A program made the translations under genes and the position numbers. From positions 77,184 through 115,056 of the forward strand of contig NC_021002.1 in the NCBI RefSeq assembly GCF_000209735.1: a DNA stretch of 37,873 bases. Reading direction: 5' to 3'. Below are positions 1-9,937 of this stretch, in pieces. The notes under the pieces were generated by a model. That model was given only the letters and a program-made list of their open reading frames with translations, was not told where the DNA came from and searched no databases. How positions within the stretch are numbered: position 1 is the stretch's first letter; every line of letters starts with the position of its first letter. This stretch comes from Mycoplasmopsis fermentans PG18. Its GTDB lineage: Bacteria > Bacillota_I > Bacilli_A > Mycoplasmatales > Metamycoplasmataceae.

Positions 1-574
<574 letters not shown>

Positions 575-645
575 ATTGACTGTCATGTTTATATATCTAG
601 TTTTCAAAGAACAATTTTGTCGCATTATTTTGTAAATGCTTTAAT

Positions 646-673
646 ATGATAACACATAAATTAATATTTGCAA
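646..673 (-). promoter_or_regulatory. rRNA operon promoter and leader
   Basis: On the minus strand a TTGCAA -35 (668-673) and a TATCAT -10 (646-651) are separated by 16 bp, about 70 bp upstream of the mature 16S end. The transcribed leader between them and the rRNA contains GTTCTTTGAAAACTAG (about 598-613), the typical Firmicutes/mollicute boxA-like rRNA leader sequence. Confidence 0.65.
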
Positions 674-763
674 AACATTTTTTTGAAAATTTTTTTATTT
701 TTTTACAAAGTATTTTAGAAATTATTTTTTTATGCTAATTTAACTTTTTTAAATTATGAAAAA

Positions 764-793
764 ATAAAAAAAGTGCCTTATTTTTAAAGCACA
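764..793 (-). terminator. Intrinsic terminator after thiI
   Basis: Read on the minus strand, GTGC (789-792) pairs with GCAC (773-776) around an A/T loop, extended by imperfect flanking pairs. A run of seven T follows at 766-772. It sits about 30 bp after the thiI stop codon and separates that unit from the rRNA promoter. Confidence 0.7.
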
Positions 794-824
794 TCTCTTA
801 TATATAAATAAAGAAAGGAATTTT

Positions 825-1958
825 TTAGAATTTGATTATTTCAATATTTTTTTCTAAGCATTCTTTTTCTAAGTCATTAATCATGTTTAATTCTTCTTCT
901 AATTTAAGAGCTTCTTGAACATTAGGTTTAGTTACTGGTTCTTTAGGAGCAAAAAGCTCACATGTTTCATTACATTTAGTAATTGAAAGATCATAGGTTT
1001 GAATTTTTTTAGCTAAATTGATTGTTTCAATTTTGTCATTAGTTAATAGTGGCCGCAAAATTGGCATGTTAATATCATGACTAATTGTATAAAGTGATTC
1101 TAAAGTTTGTGAAGCTACTTGACCTAAGTTTTCGCCATTAGAAATGGCTAGATTTTTTTTACTTTGAGCTAATTTAGCAGCAATACGATAAAAGCTCCGA
1201 CGCATAAGAGTAATTTTATAAGCTTGATTTGAAACTAAAGCTATGTAGTTCATTAAAGTAGAATAGTTAGCTAAATAAAAAGTGCTTGTGTTTTGATATT
1301 TAGTTAATATTTTGATTAATTCTTTCATTTTATTTACTGTTGCTTGATCAGTTTGAGGAGGTGTAATAAAAGATAAGAAATTAACTTTAAGACCTCTTTT
1401 CATAAGTTGAAAAGCAGCAACAGGACTATCAATTCCACCACTCATTAAGTGCAATACTTGCCCACTAACACCAACAGGGAGGCCGCCTAAAGCTTGGACA
1501 AAATCACTAAAAACATAAGTAAATTTGCCTCTAACTTCAATATAAACAATAAAGTCTGGATTATTAACATCAACTTTTAAATTTTGGTTGTTTTCTAATA
1601 AAAAACCGCCAACTATATTGTTAATTTGACTTGATTGGTATTGAAAACTTTTATTGTTTCTACGAGCAGCAACTTTAAAAGTTCCATTTTTATTTTTTGC
1701 TAAATTTAAAGCTTGCTTTTTAATTTCTTCAATATCATTAGCACAAATAATAACAGGTGAGAAAGAAGTAATACCAAAAATGTATTGCAATGCATCTAAA
1801 TTTTCTTGACTATAAGGCAAAAACATACGGTCAAATTCAACCTCTAATTTATCTTTAGTTTTATGACGAATATTTGAAGCTAAAGTATCAATAAAATTAA
1901 CTCTATTTTTGCCTTTTAGAGTCAATTCACCATATCTAATTAAAATCTTATTGTACAT
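825..1958 (-). CDS. thiI: tRNA 4-thiouridine synthetase ThiI
   Basis: The 377-residue product adenylates and thiolates U8 of tRNA. It has an N-terminal ferredoxin-like/THUMP region starting MYNKILIRYGELTLKGKNR, then a PP-loop ATP pyrophosphatase motif (LMSGGIDSPVA, about residue 170). A C-terminal CNETCELF segment matches the conserved catalytic Cys region. It lacks the rhodanese domain of enterobacterial ThiI, as Bacillus ThiI also does, so sulfur is probably handed on by a cysteine desulfurase encoded elsewhere. The chosen ATG has AAAGGA 8-9 nt upstream and overlaps the stop of the upstream EzrA-like gene by 11 nt, which suggests translational coupling. A terminator follows. No frame damage is seen. 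Confidence 0.93.
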   Translation of the reverse strand: MYNKILIRYGELTLKGKNRVNFIDTLASNIRHKTKDKLEVEFDRMFLPYSQENLDALQYIFGITSFSPVIICANDIEEIKKQALNLAKNKNGTFKVAARRNNKSFQYQSSQINNIVGGFLLENNQNLKVDVNNPDFIVYIEVRGKFTYVFSDFVQALGGLPVGVSGQVLHLMSGGIDSPVAAFQLMKRGLKVNFLSFITPPQTDQATVNKMKELIKILTKYQNTSTFYLANYSTLMNYIALVSNQAYKITLMRRSFYRIAAKLAQSKKNLAISNGENLGQVASQTLESLYTISHDINMPILRPLLTNDKIETINLAKKIQTYDLSITKCNETCELFAPKEPVTKPNVQEALKLEEELNMINDLEKECLEKNIEIIKF

Positions 1959-3549
1959 ATTTTTTTCCTTTTTTCATGCAGGTTGCTAGTAGTGAGAAAG
2001 CTTCATCAAATTTCTTAGCTCGCATGTGTTTATTGACTGAAATTAAGAGTTCATTAAAGTCTGGATTATTAAATCGATAATGCATGCTTTTTAACATGAG
2101 CTCTTCTGTCATTTTCTTATATAAATAAGCCTTAAACGTCATTTTGAATAGCTTTGTAAAGATGTTGTAAAAGTGGTTTCAATTTTTAGATTTGAAGTTA
2201 ATTTTTTTACTTTGTTCAAAGTCTTTTTTGACTTTTAATAAAGAAACAATTAAAAGCTTAATATCGTTTTCTAATTCTAAACTTTGTTCTAATACTGTGC
2301 TTTGAACAAATTGAATTTTAAGGCTTCAAGTTTCCAAAATTTTTAAGTAGTAAGCATTGTAATTTTTTTGATAAGTATCGAGGTTAAAAATCTCAATTTT
2401 ATCATTGCATTTTTTGATTAATTCCATTATGCCATGAAGTAGTGTTTGCATCTCCATTAAACTAACATTGCCATTAGCTTTATTAGCTTTATTAAAGCTA
2501 TCATATTGGTTTCTAAGTTGTAACAATTCTTGTGAAATCTTGGTTACAAAATTGCTGTCAAAATCATCTAAATCAATTGAAATATAGCTTAATTTTTGAT
2601 CAAGCTCATTAATCATTTTGCCTATGTTTTCTAATTCATTATTTATGAAATCTTGAAACTCAGCATTAAGAGCAGTTTTCTTGTTTAAAGTATAATAATC
2701 AGCATAGATTTTTTTGATTCTTTCTTGCACATCTTGATAAGGTAATTTTAATCATTCAGTTGCTAAGTTTTCTCTTTCGTCAATTAATTGTTTGATAGCT
2801 AATTTGTCTTTTGTTTCAAAAGAGAGCTTGCTTAAGATTTCAGGTAAGTGGTTAAAAAGACTTCATTCGATATTAACAAAGTGGTCCACTTTGCGAGCAA
2901 AAATATTGATTCTTTTTTCATGTTGATTTAAAGCATTTGAAATACTATCAATTTTATGAATAAGTTTATTTTCTTCTCATTCAATTGTAGTGTTACTTAA
3001 TTGTTTTAATTCATTAGTTAAATAATCATAACTATGATTTAAGCAATATTTATTTTTTTCTAAATGTTCTTCAATTTTTCTTAAGATTCTAAATGATTCA
3101 TTGGTTACTATTTCAATAACATTTCAATGTTTATTTAAGTTCTTAGTTTTTTCATCAAATTGTTTATGCATTGAAATGCATTCTTCATATTTAGGCAAAA
3201 TTTCTAAGTAAAGTTTTTTAGCTTCTTTAAGTTTATAAGCTTTAGCCGCTTTTCTTAATGCATTATATTTATCATTTAAATCAACAATTATTTTTTTTAA
3301 TTTGTTGTCTAAACTTTTTAATTGATTTAAAGCAGCTTTATATGTTTCTTGAGTATTTGATAAAGTAATAAAACGTTGAATTGTTGCGTTACGTCCTGTT
3401 AGATTATTTTTAATATTTTTAGTTGAATCATCTAAAAATTTAATGTATTTATTAAGATTAGTTTTTCTAATATAAAGGAAAATAAAAATGCCCAAAAGAC
3501 CTAAACAGGCCAAAATAACTATTGGTACAATAATTTTAATTACTTGCAT
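1948..3549 (-). CDS. EzrA-like septation ring regulator (membrane-anchored coiled coil)
   Basis: A single 533-residue frame runs from 3549 to 1948 if TGA is read as Trp; several TGA codons interrupt it under the standard code. Residues about 5-27 form one transmembrane segment (IIVPIVILACLGLLGIFIFLY) followed by a basic RKTNLNK stretch. The remaining ~500 residues are charged, helical and heptad-like with almost no prolines. This topology, the length (B. subtilis EzrA is about 560 aa) and the neighbour thiI fit EzrA, a spectrin-like negative regulator of FtsZ rings. No single catalytic motif can confirm it, so the family call is inferred from architecture and context. The stop overlaps the thiI start by 11 nt. 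Spacing to rpmF is about 100 nt with a terminator between. Alternative: another coiled-coil cytoskeletal protein. Confidence 0.65.
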
Positions 3550-3619
3550 TTTTCTCCTTAATTAATAATTATATTTTATATTAATATCATTTTTATTTAT
3601 CAAAGTAGCATTAAAGAAT

Positions 3620-3644
3620 AATAAAAAAATGGGATTGCCCATTT
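3620..3644 (-). terminator. Intrinsic terminator after rpmF
   Basis: On the minus strand AAATGGG-CAAT-CCCATTT forms a perfect 7-bp stem (3627-3644) followed by a T run (3623-3629). It starts about 10 nt after the rpmF stop and separates rpmF from the EzrA-like gene. Confidence 0.9.
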
Positions 3645-3652
3645 AATTATTA

Positions 3653-3853
3653 TTAAGCATTACGCATATCTAAACTTTTGTAACCTTCAACTTTTTTACC
3701 TTTATAAAATCCACAAGATTCACATACACGGTGTTGTTGAATTAATTGAGAACAGTTTTTGCATGCAACAAGATTTTGAACAGGTAAAGCATCATGGGTA
3801 CGTCTTTTGTGTTTACGTTGTTTAGATGTCTTACGTTTTGGAACTATAGCCAC
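3653..3853 (-). CDS. rpmF: 50S ribosomal protein L32
   Basis: The 66-residue basic protein begins MAIVPKRKTSKQRKHKRR, the hallmark N-terminus of bL32. It keeps both zinc-knuckle pairs, CKNC (residues 31-34) and CESC (44-47), so this is the zinc-binding form. The start codon is GTG, preceded by AAGGAGG at 5-nt spacing. It is transcribed alone. A TATAAT box lies on the minus strand at 3900-3905, about 46 nt before the start, without a clear -35. A strong terminator follows. The usual partner yceD is not next to it here. Confidence 0.95.
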   Translation of the reverse strand: MAIVPKRKTSKQRKHKRRTHDALPVQNLVACKNCSQLIQQHRVCESCGFYKGKKVEGYKSLDMRNA

Positions 3854-3969
3854 GATTCCTCCTTATACAATTTTTATATTAGCTAATAAATGTATTCTAA
3901 TTATATGTTAAAAAATTAAAATGTATAGCAATTTATTAAAAATTTTTTTTGTAGTGTAACTAACATTTT

Positions 3970-3987
3970 ATTGCTTTTTAAAGCAAT
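3970..3987 (-). terminator. Hairpin downstream of the opp lipoprotein gene (possible terminator)
   Basis: ATTGCTT and AAGCAAT form a perfect 7-bp inverted repeat about 30 nt after the lipoprotein stop. On the minus strand it is followed by AAAATG rather than a T run, so intrinsic termination is uncertain. It could simply be a 3' protective hairpin. Confidence 0.35.
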
Positions 3988-4015
3988 TATTTTCTTGGCC
4001 TATTTTACAGTACTT

Positions 4016-6370
4016 TTAGTTAAAAGTAATATCTTGAAAATAAGTAAAACCATCTAGATTTATTGGTTTTGTGTAGAAGTATTGAACTATTGATTTTTGG
4101 TATTCGTTAGTAAAAAGGAAATTATCTTCAGTTACTCTGATTCCTAAAAATGAGTCAATACTTTTTAAAATATTGAATTGTTGATCAAAATTTAAAGCTT
4201 GAATTTTTTCTTTAAATCTAGCTTTGAATTCTTTCAATTTCAAATTATTTTTTTGCAAAATTTGATCTAAAAGTGAACTGTTTGCTTTAATTTTTTGCAA
4301 CTCATAATTTTTAAAGTAATCAACTTTATTAATTGTTTCTTCTATTGTTGAAATAATTTTTTTGATATTTTTATCATAGTTAATTGATTCTAAATTGACT
4401 TTTGAATATAAGAATAAATTTAAAAAGAATTGGTTATTTGCTGTTATTAAATTAATTAAATAGTTACTAAATGAATTATCAACTGCACTAAAGTTTTGAT
4501 ATTTAGAAAAGTAATTATTTGCTTCTTTTGAAGCATATTCAAAATTAACATTTAAACGATTGTCTAGGTTGTTGTACAAGAAGGCTATTCTTTTATATAA
4601 ACTGTCAATAAATGAACTCTTTTCAGCAAAAATAGGTAATGTAAATTGAATTTTTTGATTTTTATAATCTCCATTTTTGCTATAAAAATCATCTAAAATT
4701 TGCTTCATTTCATTTTGATAAATTTGATAATTTGCACTCTTTAGTTGTTCATTAATATCCAAAATATTTTTGCTATTTATTGAATGTTTAATTAAGCCAT
4801 CAGATCCATTAAAATCAATTATTTTATTATCAAATTTATTAGTTTTATAATCAAAATGATAATCATAAACTCGATTAATGTCATCTAAAAAGTTAACATT
4901 TTGGTTGTCTAAAATACCACTATTATTGCTGCTGTCATAGTTTAAACTTTGTGAAGCAAATGAATTTCAGTAAGTATTATGATTCAAATTTTTAATAAAT
5001 GAATATTGATTAATACAGTTATTTAAAATATTTCTGAACACAATTTGATGTGGTTCATAATATTTTTTATTTACTAAATTTTGATCTTTTAATTCATTTA
5101 ATTTCTGATTATAAAATAGTAAGCTAAAAGCTTCATTAAATTTGAAATCTTTGTTATTTTTAGCATATGGATTAACATTGTAAAAATAGCTTATAACATT
5201 ACTATTATTTGGTTTAAATAATGTATAAGTAACACCAAAAAGATTAGAGAAATTATCTATTTCATCTTTTTGCAATTGGTTAAAAATATCATAAGAAGCT
5301 TCACTTAAAAGATTTTGTTTAAATGCATTATAACTTTGTAATCTAAAGGTAGGCTCATCGTTTTGAATTGGATTATATTTTATAGTCACTTTATTAAGAA
5401 TATTTTGCTTTTCATTTTGGTTAAAACTATCTAAAGCAGAGTTATTATTTTTAATAAAAATTTGCTCATCAACAGTGTTCTTATTTAAAACATAATAACC
5501 TATAAAACAGATGTTTTGGTAATTTTTGCCATAACTATTTTTATTATTTTTATAGTAGTCTGTTGATATTGGATTGAAGATCAAATTATTAGTAATTTCT
5601 TGAGTTGTAAATAGTTTAATAAAGTTATTATTTTTGCTTTTTTGAGCATCGTTTAATTCAAAAATTAACTTGTTATTTTGGATGCTATTTTGGCCTAAAT
5701 TTTTCAAAGAATAGTTGTCTAAAAGAGCTGAAAATTGTTCACGATTTTGTTTCAAATTAAAGCTAGTTAAATAGTCTTGGGCTTGTAATTTATGATTTGT
5801 TTTTTTGCCTTTATAATCTGAATAATAAACATCGTCTTTTAATTCAAATTCAATTTTAGTTGCACTATTTAAAGCTTCAAAAAATTCTTTAGAATTTATA
5901 TTATTATTTTCATCAGAATAAATTTGTTTAATACCGCTTAATGCTCCATCTTCATTAACTTTAGTACTACTTTGAAGAGCTTGATCAACTTTTTCTTTAA
6001 CATCATCACTATTAAAAATTTTTTGACTATTATCCTTCAGAGTCACTGTTATTGATTTAGCTAAATAGAATTCTAAAAATCTAGTTGTAGTTTTATAAAA
6101 GAATTTGTTTAAGTGATCAAATTTACTTTTGCCTAAACTTTTTCATCTAATTAAAGGTGCAGTTAATAAACTCTCAAAATCATTATCAATTCTTTTAACT
6201 TTGTTAATAATAAAATTGTCTTTAATTTTGTTTGGTTCATTATATTTTTTAATATAACTATCTTTAGGATTAACTTGTCTAATATTGTTGCATGAAAGAG
6301 TAGCGACACTAGAAGTAAGTGTTGCACTAATTAAAAATAAGCTGCCATATTTTTTAATTTTTCTTTTCAT
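4016..6370 (-). CDS. OppA-like substrate-binding lipoprotein
   Basis: The frame is 784 residues with TGA as Trp. The first 27 residues are a lipoprotein signal: basic MKRKIKK, a hydrophobic core, then ATLSC with the acylated Cys at 27. The remainder is Asn/Lys/Phe-rich and extracellular, without further membrane helices. Its size and position directly after oppB and oppC match the large, poorly conserved OppA-type lipoproteins of mycoplasmas, which capture peptides for the permease. I see no reliable SBP_bac_5 signature by eye, so the substrate is unknown. The ATG has AAAGGAT about 5 nt upstream and is only 8 nt after the oppC stop, so the three genes form one operon. No oppD or oppF follows; the next gene is rpmF. 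Confidence 0.7.
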
Positions 6371-6378
6371 ACTATCCT

Positions 6379-7527
6379 TTACTTTTCTAATTTAGGTACA
6401 CTCGCAATAAAGAAATTTATACCTAAGAATTTTACTAATATTACATAAAAACTTGCTAATATTGAAACAAAAATTGTATATTCAACATTTTTTAGATTGT
6501 CAACTATATCTTTAAAAACGTTTCCAATATTTAAGCTTTGATCAATTTTATAAATATTAAAGAAAGCTAATGAAGCTAAAGCTAACATATTAAGTGATAA
6601 TGAATCAGAAACTAAAGCAATATTTCTTCACAAGCAGTGAATGAAAATAATTTTGTAAATTATTCTTCAATTACTCAAGCCATTAGCTTTGTAAGCTAAA
6701 ATAAATTCACTGTTTTTGATTTCAAGCCCTATTGAATAACTTGAATAAAAGAAGCTAAGGGAACCAATAAAACCTAAAATTAATATAGCATTAAGATGGT
6801 TATATGAACTTATTTTAAAAATCAAGAAAACTACAATAAGGAAAGGCACAATATTAATAGTACTAATTAAATAGTAACTAAATTTAGCACTGCTTTTATT
6901 TGAATAATAAGCCACTATTGAACCTAAAAAGGTCCCTAAAAATAATTGGATTAAAGCAGCCACAAATGTTACTAAAATACTTATGCCAAATGAATGAATA
7001 AAGAAACTAAAGCGGTCTATACCTTGAGAATTGGTACCATATAAAAAGATATAGTTAGTGCCTTTTAAGGCATAAAGCAATTGATATGGATTGTAAGTTA
7101 AATTAACTAAGTCAAAATCAGGTGTTTCATTTATGACTATTTTTAAATTAGGATGATCTTTTTGAGTTTGCAAAATAAATTGATATAAGGGGTCACTTTG
7201 TGCAAACTTTTTAGTAATACTTGCATTTAAGTAGTTAGGCAAATTATAAGCAAGTTGTGAATCGATGACACTAGTTTTTGGCGAATAAGGGCTAAAAATA
7301 GCACTTAAAGTCAAAAACAGTAAGAAGATTCCAATAATTGAAACTAAAGCAATGTTGATCTTTTTGCTAAAGAAACGAATTAAGTATTGTTTAAATTCAC
7401 TTTTGTTATTGCTGATATTTACTTGGAAGTGTTTATGGTGAGTTAAAGTGAAAAGACTTTTTTCAAATTCAATATGACTTTGGCCTGCTTTTTCGTGAGA
7501 ATGGTGGTGCTCATGATTAAATGCCAT
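6379..7527 (-). CDS. oppC: Oligopeptide-type ABC transporter permease OppC
   Basis: The 382-residue inner-membrane permease of the OppC/DppC class carries one N-terminal membrane helix near residue 85-105, a long extracytoplasmic loop with FLYGTNSQGIDRFS (the usual GTDxxGRD-like OppC motif) and a C-terminal block of five or so helices. The EAA-type loop reads LAYKANGLSN before a TGA-coded Trp. The start is the ATG of MAFNHEH, because AAGGAGG lies 7 nt upstream; the frame is open further upstream but that part lacks a ribosome site. It overlaps the oppB stop by 11 nt. An oddity is nine histidines in the first ~33 residues (MAFNHEHHHSHEK and THHKH), which could bind metal. Confidence 0.85.
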
Positions 7528-8482
7528 TATGCGCCTCCTTTCTGAATCTATCTTTTTCTCTATTTTCTTTGAAGTTAAAATTGAAATTAAAATTATAACC
7601 ATTTTCAACTTGCAATAAATCATAAGTTAATTCACAAATAAAAGCTAATAAGAATAAAAGCAAAGCTTTAAAAAATACTAAAGCCATAATAACATTAATT
7701 TCTTTTTGATCAAACATGCTAATTAAAATAACACTTTGACCTGGTATTTGAAAAATACGTTCGATAATTAAGCTAAAACTTATAGTTAAAACTAAAATTG
7801 GCACTATTTGGTTAACTAATGAAATAAATAAATTTTTAATAACAGCTTTATTAAATATTTGTAAAGTACTTAAGCCATTTGCTTTTAAAGTGATTACATA
7901 ATCTTTTTTTAGAATTTGAACAAGATTATTTTTGGTAATGGTTGCAAAGAATGCAATGATTCCTAAAGATAAAAGTGAAATAGGAAGTATTAAAGAAAGC
8001 AATGTATAACCAAAACCAAAAGCTGATGGCTCTATAAAATTAACTGGTAAGTCATTGACTTCTGAAATAATTAGCATTATTGGTGCAAAGATAAAAGTAG
8101 GAATAGCAGCTAAAATAAAGACAATAAATGAGAGGACTAAATCAGTCATTTTATTGTTTTTATAGCCTAATCATATTCCGACAAAAACACCTATAAAAAA
8201 GCTAAATACAAAAGAAATGCTTACAAAAAGTAAACTAAATTTATAATAATGGAAGAATAATTCTAACGATGAATTGAAACCACTATTATTAGTTGAAAAT
8301 GGTTTACCAAAACCACTAAAAATAGAACCTAAGAAAGTGAAATAATTTTTGATAATTGGTTCTCTGTTTATTTGTGAGTTATTAATAAATAAAGCTATAA
8401 CAAAATAGCCAAGGGTAACTGTTATAAAAATACCTAAGAATGTAAGTAGAATTTTTTTGAAAAAGTATTTGCTAAAATTCAT
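7517..8482 (-). CDS. oppB: Oligopeptide-type ABC transporter permease OppB
   Basis: The 321-residue multi-pass permease has an N-terminal helix (KILLTFLGIFITVTLGYFVI, residues about 9-30). A periplasmic-side loop and a C-terminal permease domain follow, with the EAA motif KANGLSTLQIFNKAVIKN near residues 205-222. A TGA codon about 105 codons in is Trp. It pairs with the downstream OppC and lipoprotein to form the membrane and capture parts of a peptide importer. It starts at ATG 8482 after a weak AAAGATG ribosome site, only about 20 nt after the ptsH terminator, so transcription depends either on read-through from ptsH or on a promoter inside it. Confidence 0.85.
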
Positions 8483-8501
8483 AAAAATTCATCTTTCTAC
8501 A

Positions 8502-8526
8502 TAAAAAAACCGCTTAATGGCGGTTT
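8502..8526 (-). terminator. Intrinsic terminator between ptsH and oppB
   Basis: Minus-strand AAACCGC and GCGGTTT form a perfect 7-bp GC-bearing stem (8507-8513 and 8520-8526) followed by seven T. It lies about 10 nt after the ptsH stop and 20 nt before the oppB start. Confidence 0.9.
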
Positions 8527-8535
8527 CTTATTACA

Positions 8536-8805
8536 TTAAATAATTTCATTTGATTTAAAAGCATCATAAATAGCTTTGTATGCTTCTTCTTCATCTGCTC
8601 CATTGATTTTAATAGTAATTACGTCGCCTTTTTTAACACCTAAAGACATAACATTCATAATTGATTTAAGATTTCCAACTTTTCCTGTCTTGTCTAAAAC
8701 AATTTGCACATCACTCTTGAATTTTGAAGCAATTGTTGAAACAACACTAGCAGGTCTTGCGTGAAGACCAATTGGATCTATAATTGAAGCTGTAAATTCT
8801 TTCAT
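8536..8805 (-). CDS. ptsH: Phosphocarrier protein HPr of the PTS
   Basis: The 89-residue cytoplasmic protein passes phosphate from PTS enzyme I to the sugar-specific IIA domains. The active-site motif GLHARPAS contains the phosphorylated histidine at residue 15. The regulatory serine region is present as NLKSIMNVMSLGV (Ser at 48), so HPr kinase control is possible. Length matches the family. The ATG is preceded by AAGGAGATAAAC, and the gene is monocistronic or leads into opp only by read-through of the terminator. The 5' flank (8806-9007) is very A/T-rich, with TATAAT on the minus strand at 8882-8887 as a possible -10. Confidence 0.97.
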   Translation of the reverse strand: MKEFTASIIDPIGLHARPASVVSTIASKFKSDVQIVLDKTGKVGNLKSIMNVMSLGVKKGDVITIKINGADEEEAYKAIYDAFKSNEII

Positions 8806-9007
8806 GTTTATCTCCTTATTAATTTAATATTTCAAAATATATCTTCTTAAATATCTAAAGTTGCCAATAAATATTATTAATATTATATACTAATTCTTAT
8901 ATATACTTATAATATTACTACAAATGTCATTTTTAAAATATAAATTTTAAAGAATTTTTTAGTGGTGTTTTTAACTTATAAACCTTTAAAACAGTTTGTT
9001 TGGTAAA

Positions 9008-9928
9008 TTATTCTGCTTTTTCAACTTTGAAAAACTTTTCGTTTAAGGTTTGAATATTTTTTCCAATGTTTTCAAAATCGATATTACTACTAATTAATGC
9101 TTTTGTTATGTTTGTGATTTTATTGAAAGGTAAATCAACAGCAATACCCGTTTCTCGACATTGATATTCTTTGTTTGATGAAACTAGTTTTGCTTTTTCT
9201 AAGGCTTTAATAGTTTCATTAATTTGTTCAGTTTTAATAAATACTTCAAAGTTTGAATTTTTTAAAATTTCTAAGTCACCAGAATATAAAACTTTACCTT
9301 TATCTAAAACAGTTAGACTATCAATATATTGTTCTAGCTCACTTAAAATATGAGAAGAAACAAAAATGGTTTTGCCTTGTTTGTGAAGTTTGCTTAAGTT
9401 AAAATAAAGTTCATTTCTAACTTTTGGATCTAAGTTTGCTGCAGGCTCATCTAAGATCAATATTTCTGGATTATGAATTAAAGCTTGGACTAAAATAACT
9501 TTCTTTTGTTGACCTGAAGATAAATTTTTACCTATCTTTTTTCATATTTTTTTGTTAACATCTAACTCGATTAATAATTCTTCAATTCTTTTTTTAGCTT
9601 CGTCATTTTTAAGTCCATTTAATTCAGCTAAAGCAACTAAGTAATCATAAATATTCAGACTTTTAGGAAATGTTGCTACTTCAGGAACATAACCAATTTT
9701 GATTCTACTTTTTTTGTTTTTAAAGTTAATTCCATCTATTAAAATTTCACCTTGGACTTCTGGATAAAAATACAATAATGAACGGAAACTTGTAGTTTTA
9801 CCTGCTCCATTTGCTCCAATAAATCCATGAAATTCACCTTTTTTGATTGAAAATGTCACATTGTCTAAAGCTTTAAAATTTTTAAAACTCATTGTAACAT
9901 TTTTAAATTCAATTGCGTTTTGTGACAT
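9008..9928 (-). CDS. ABC transporter ATP-binding protein (ABC-2 type exporter)
   Basis: The 306-residue ATPase energises the permease encoded just upstream. It shows Walker A GANGAGKTTS (about residue 38), a Q-loop region, the signature LSSGQQKK, Walker B with ILILDEPAANLDP, and the H-loop SSHILSELEQYID. The C-terminal ~90 residues form the extra domain usual in DrrA/CcmA/NatA-like exporters. A TGA codon before the signature is Trp. The ATG follows AGGAGG at 6-7 nt, and that site is embedded in the permease stop (TAGGAGG), so the two genes are tightly coupled. The substrate cannot be told. No clear terminator is seen downstream to 8940. Confidence 0.88.
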
Positions 9929-9937
9929 TTTTTCCTC

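Noticed and set aside
7528-7623. Upstream in-frame start for OppC at 7623
   Set aside because: The extension lies within the oppB coding sequence and has no ribosome site; ATG 7527 has AAGGAGG and starts the conserved protein.
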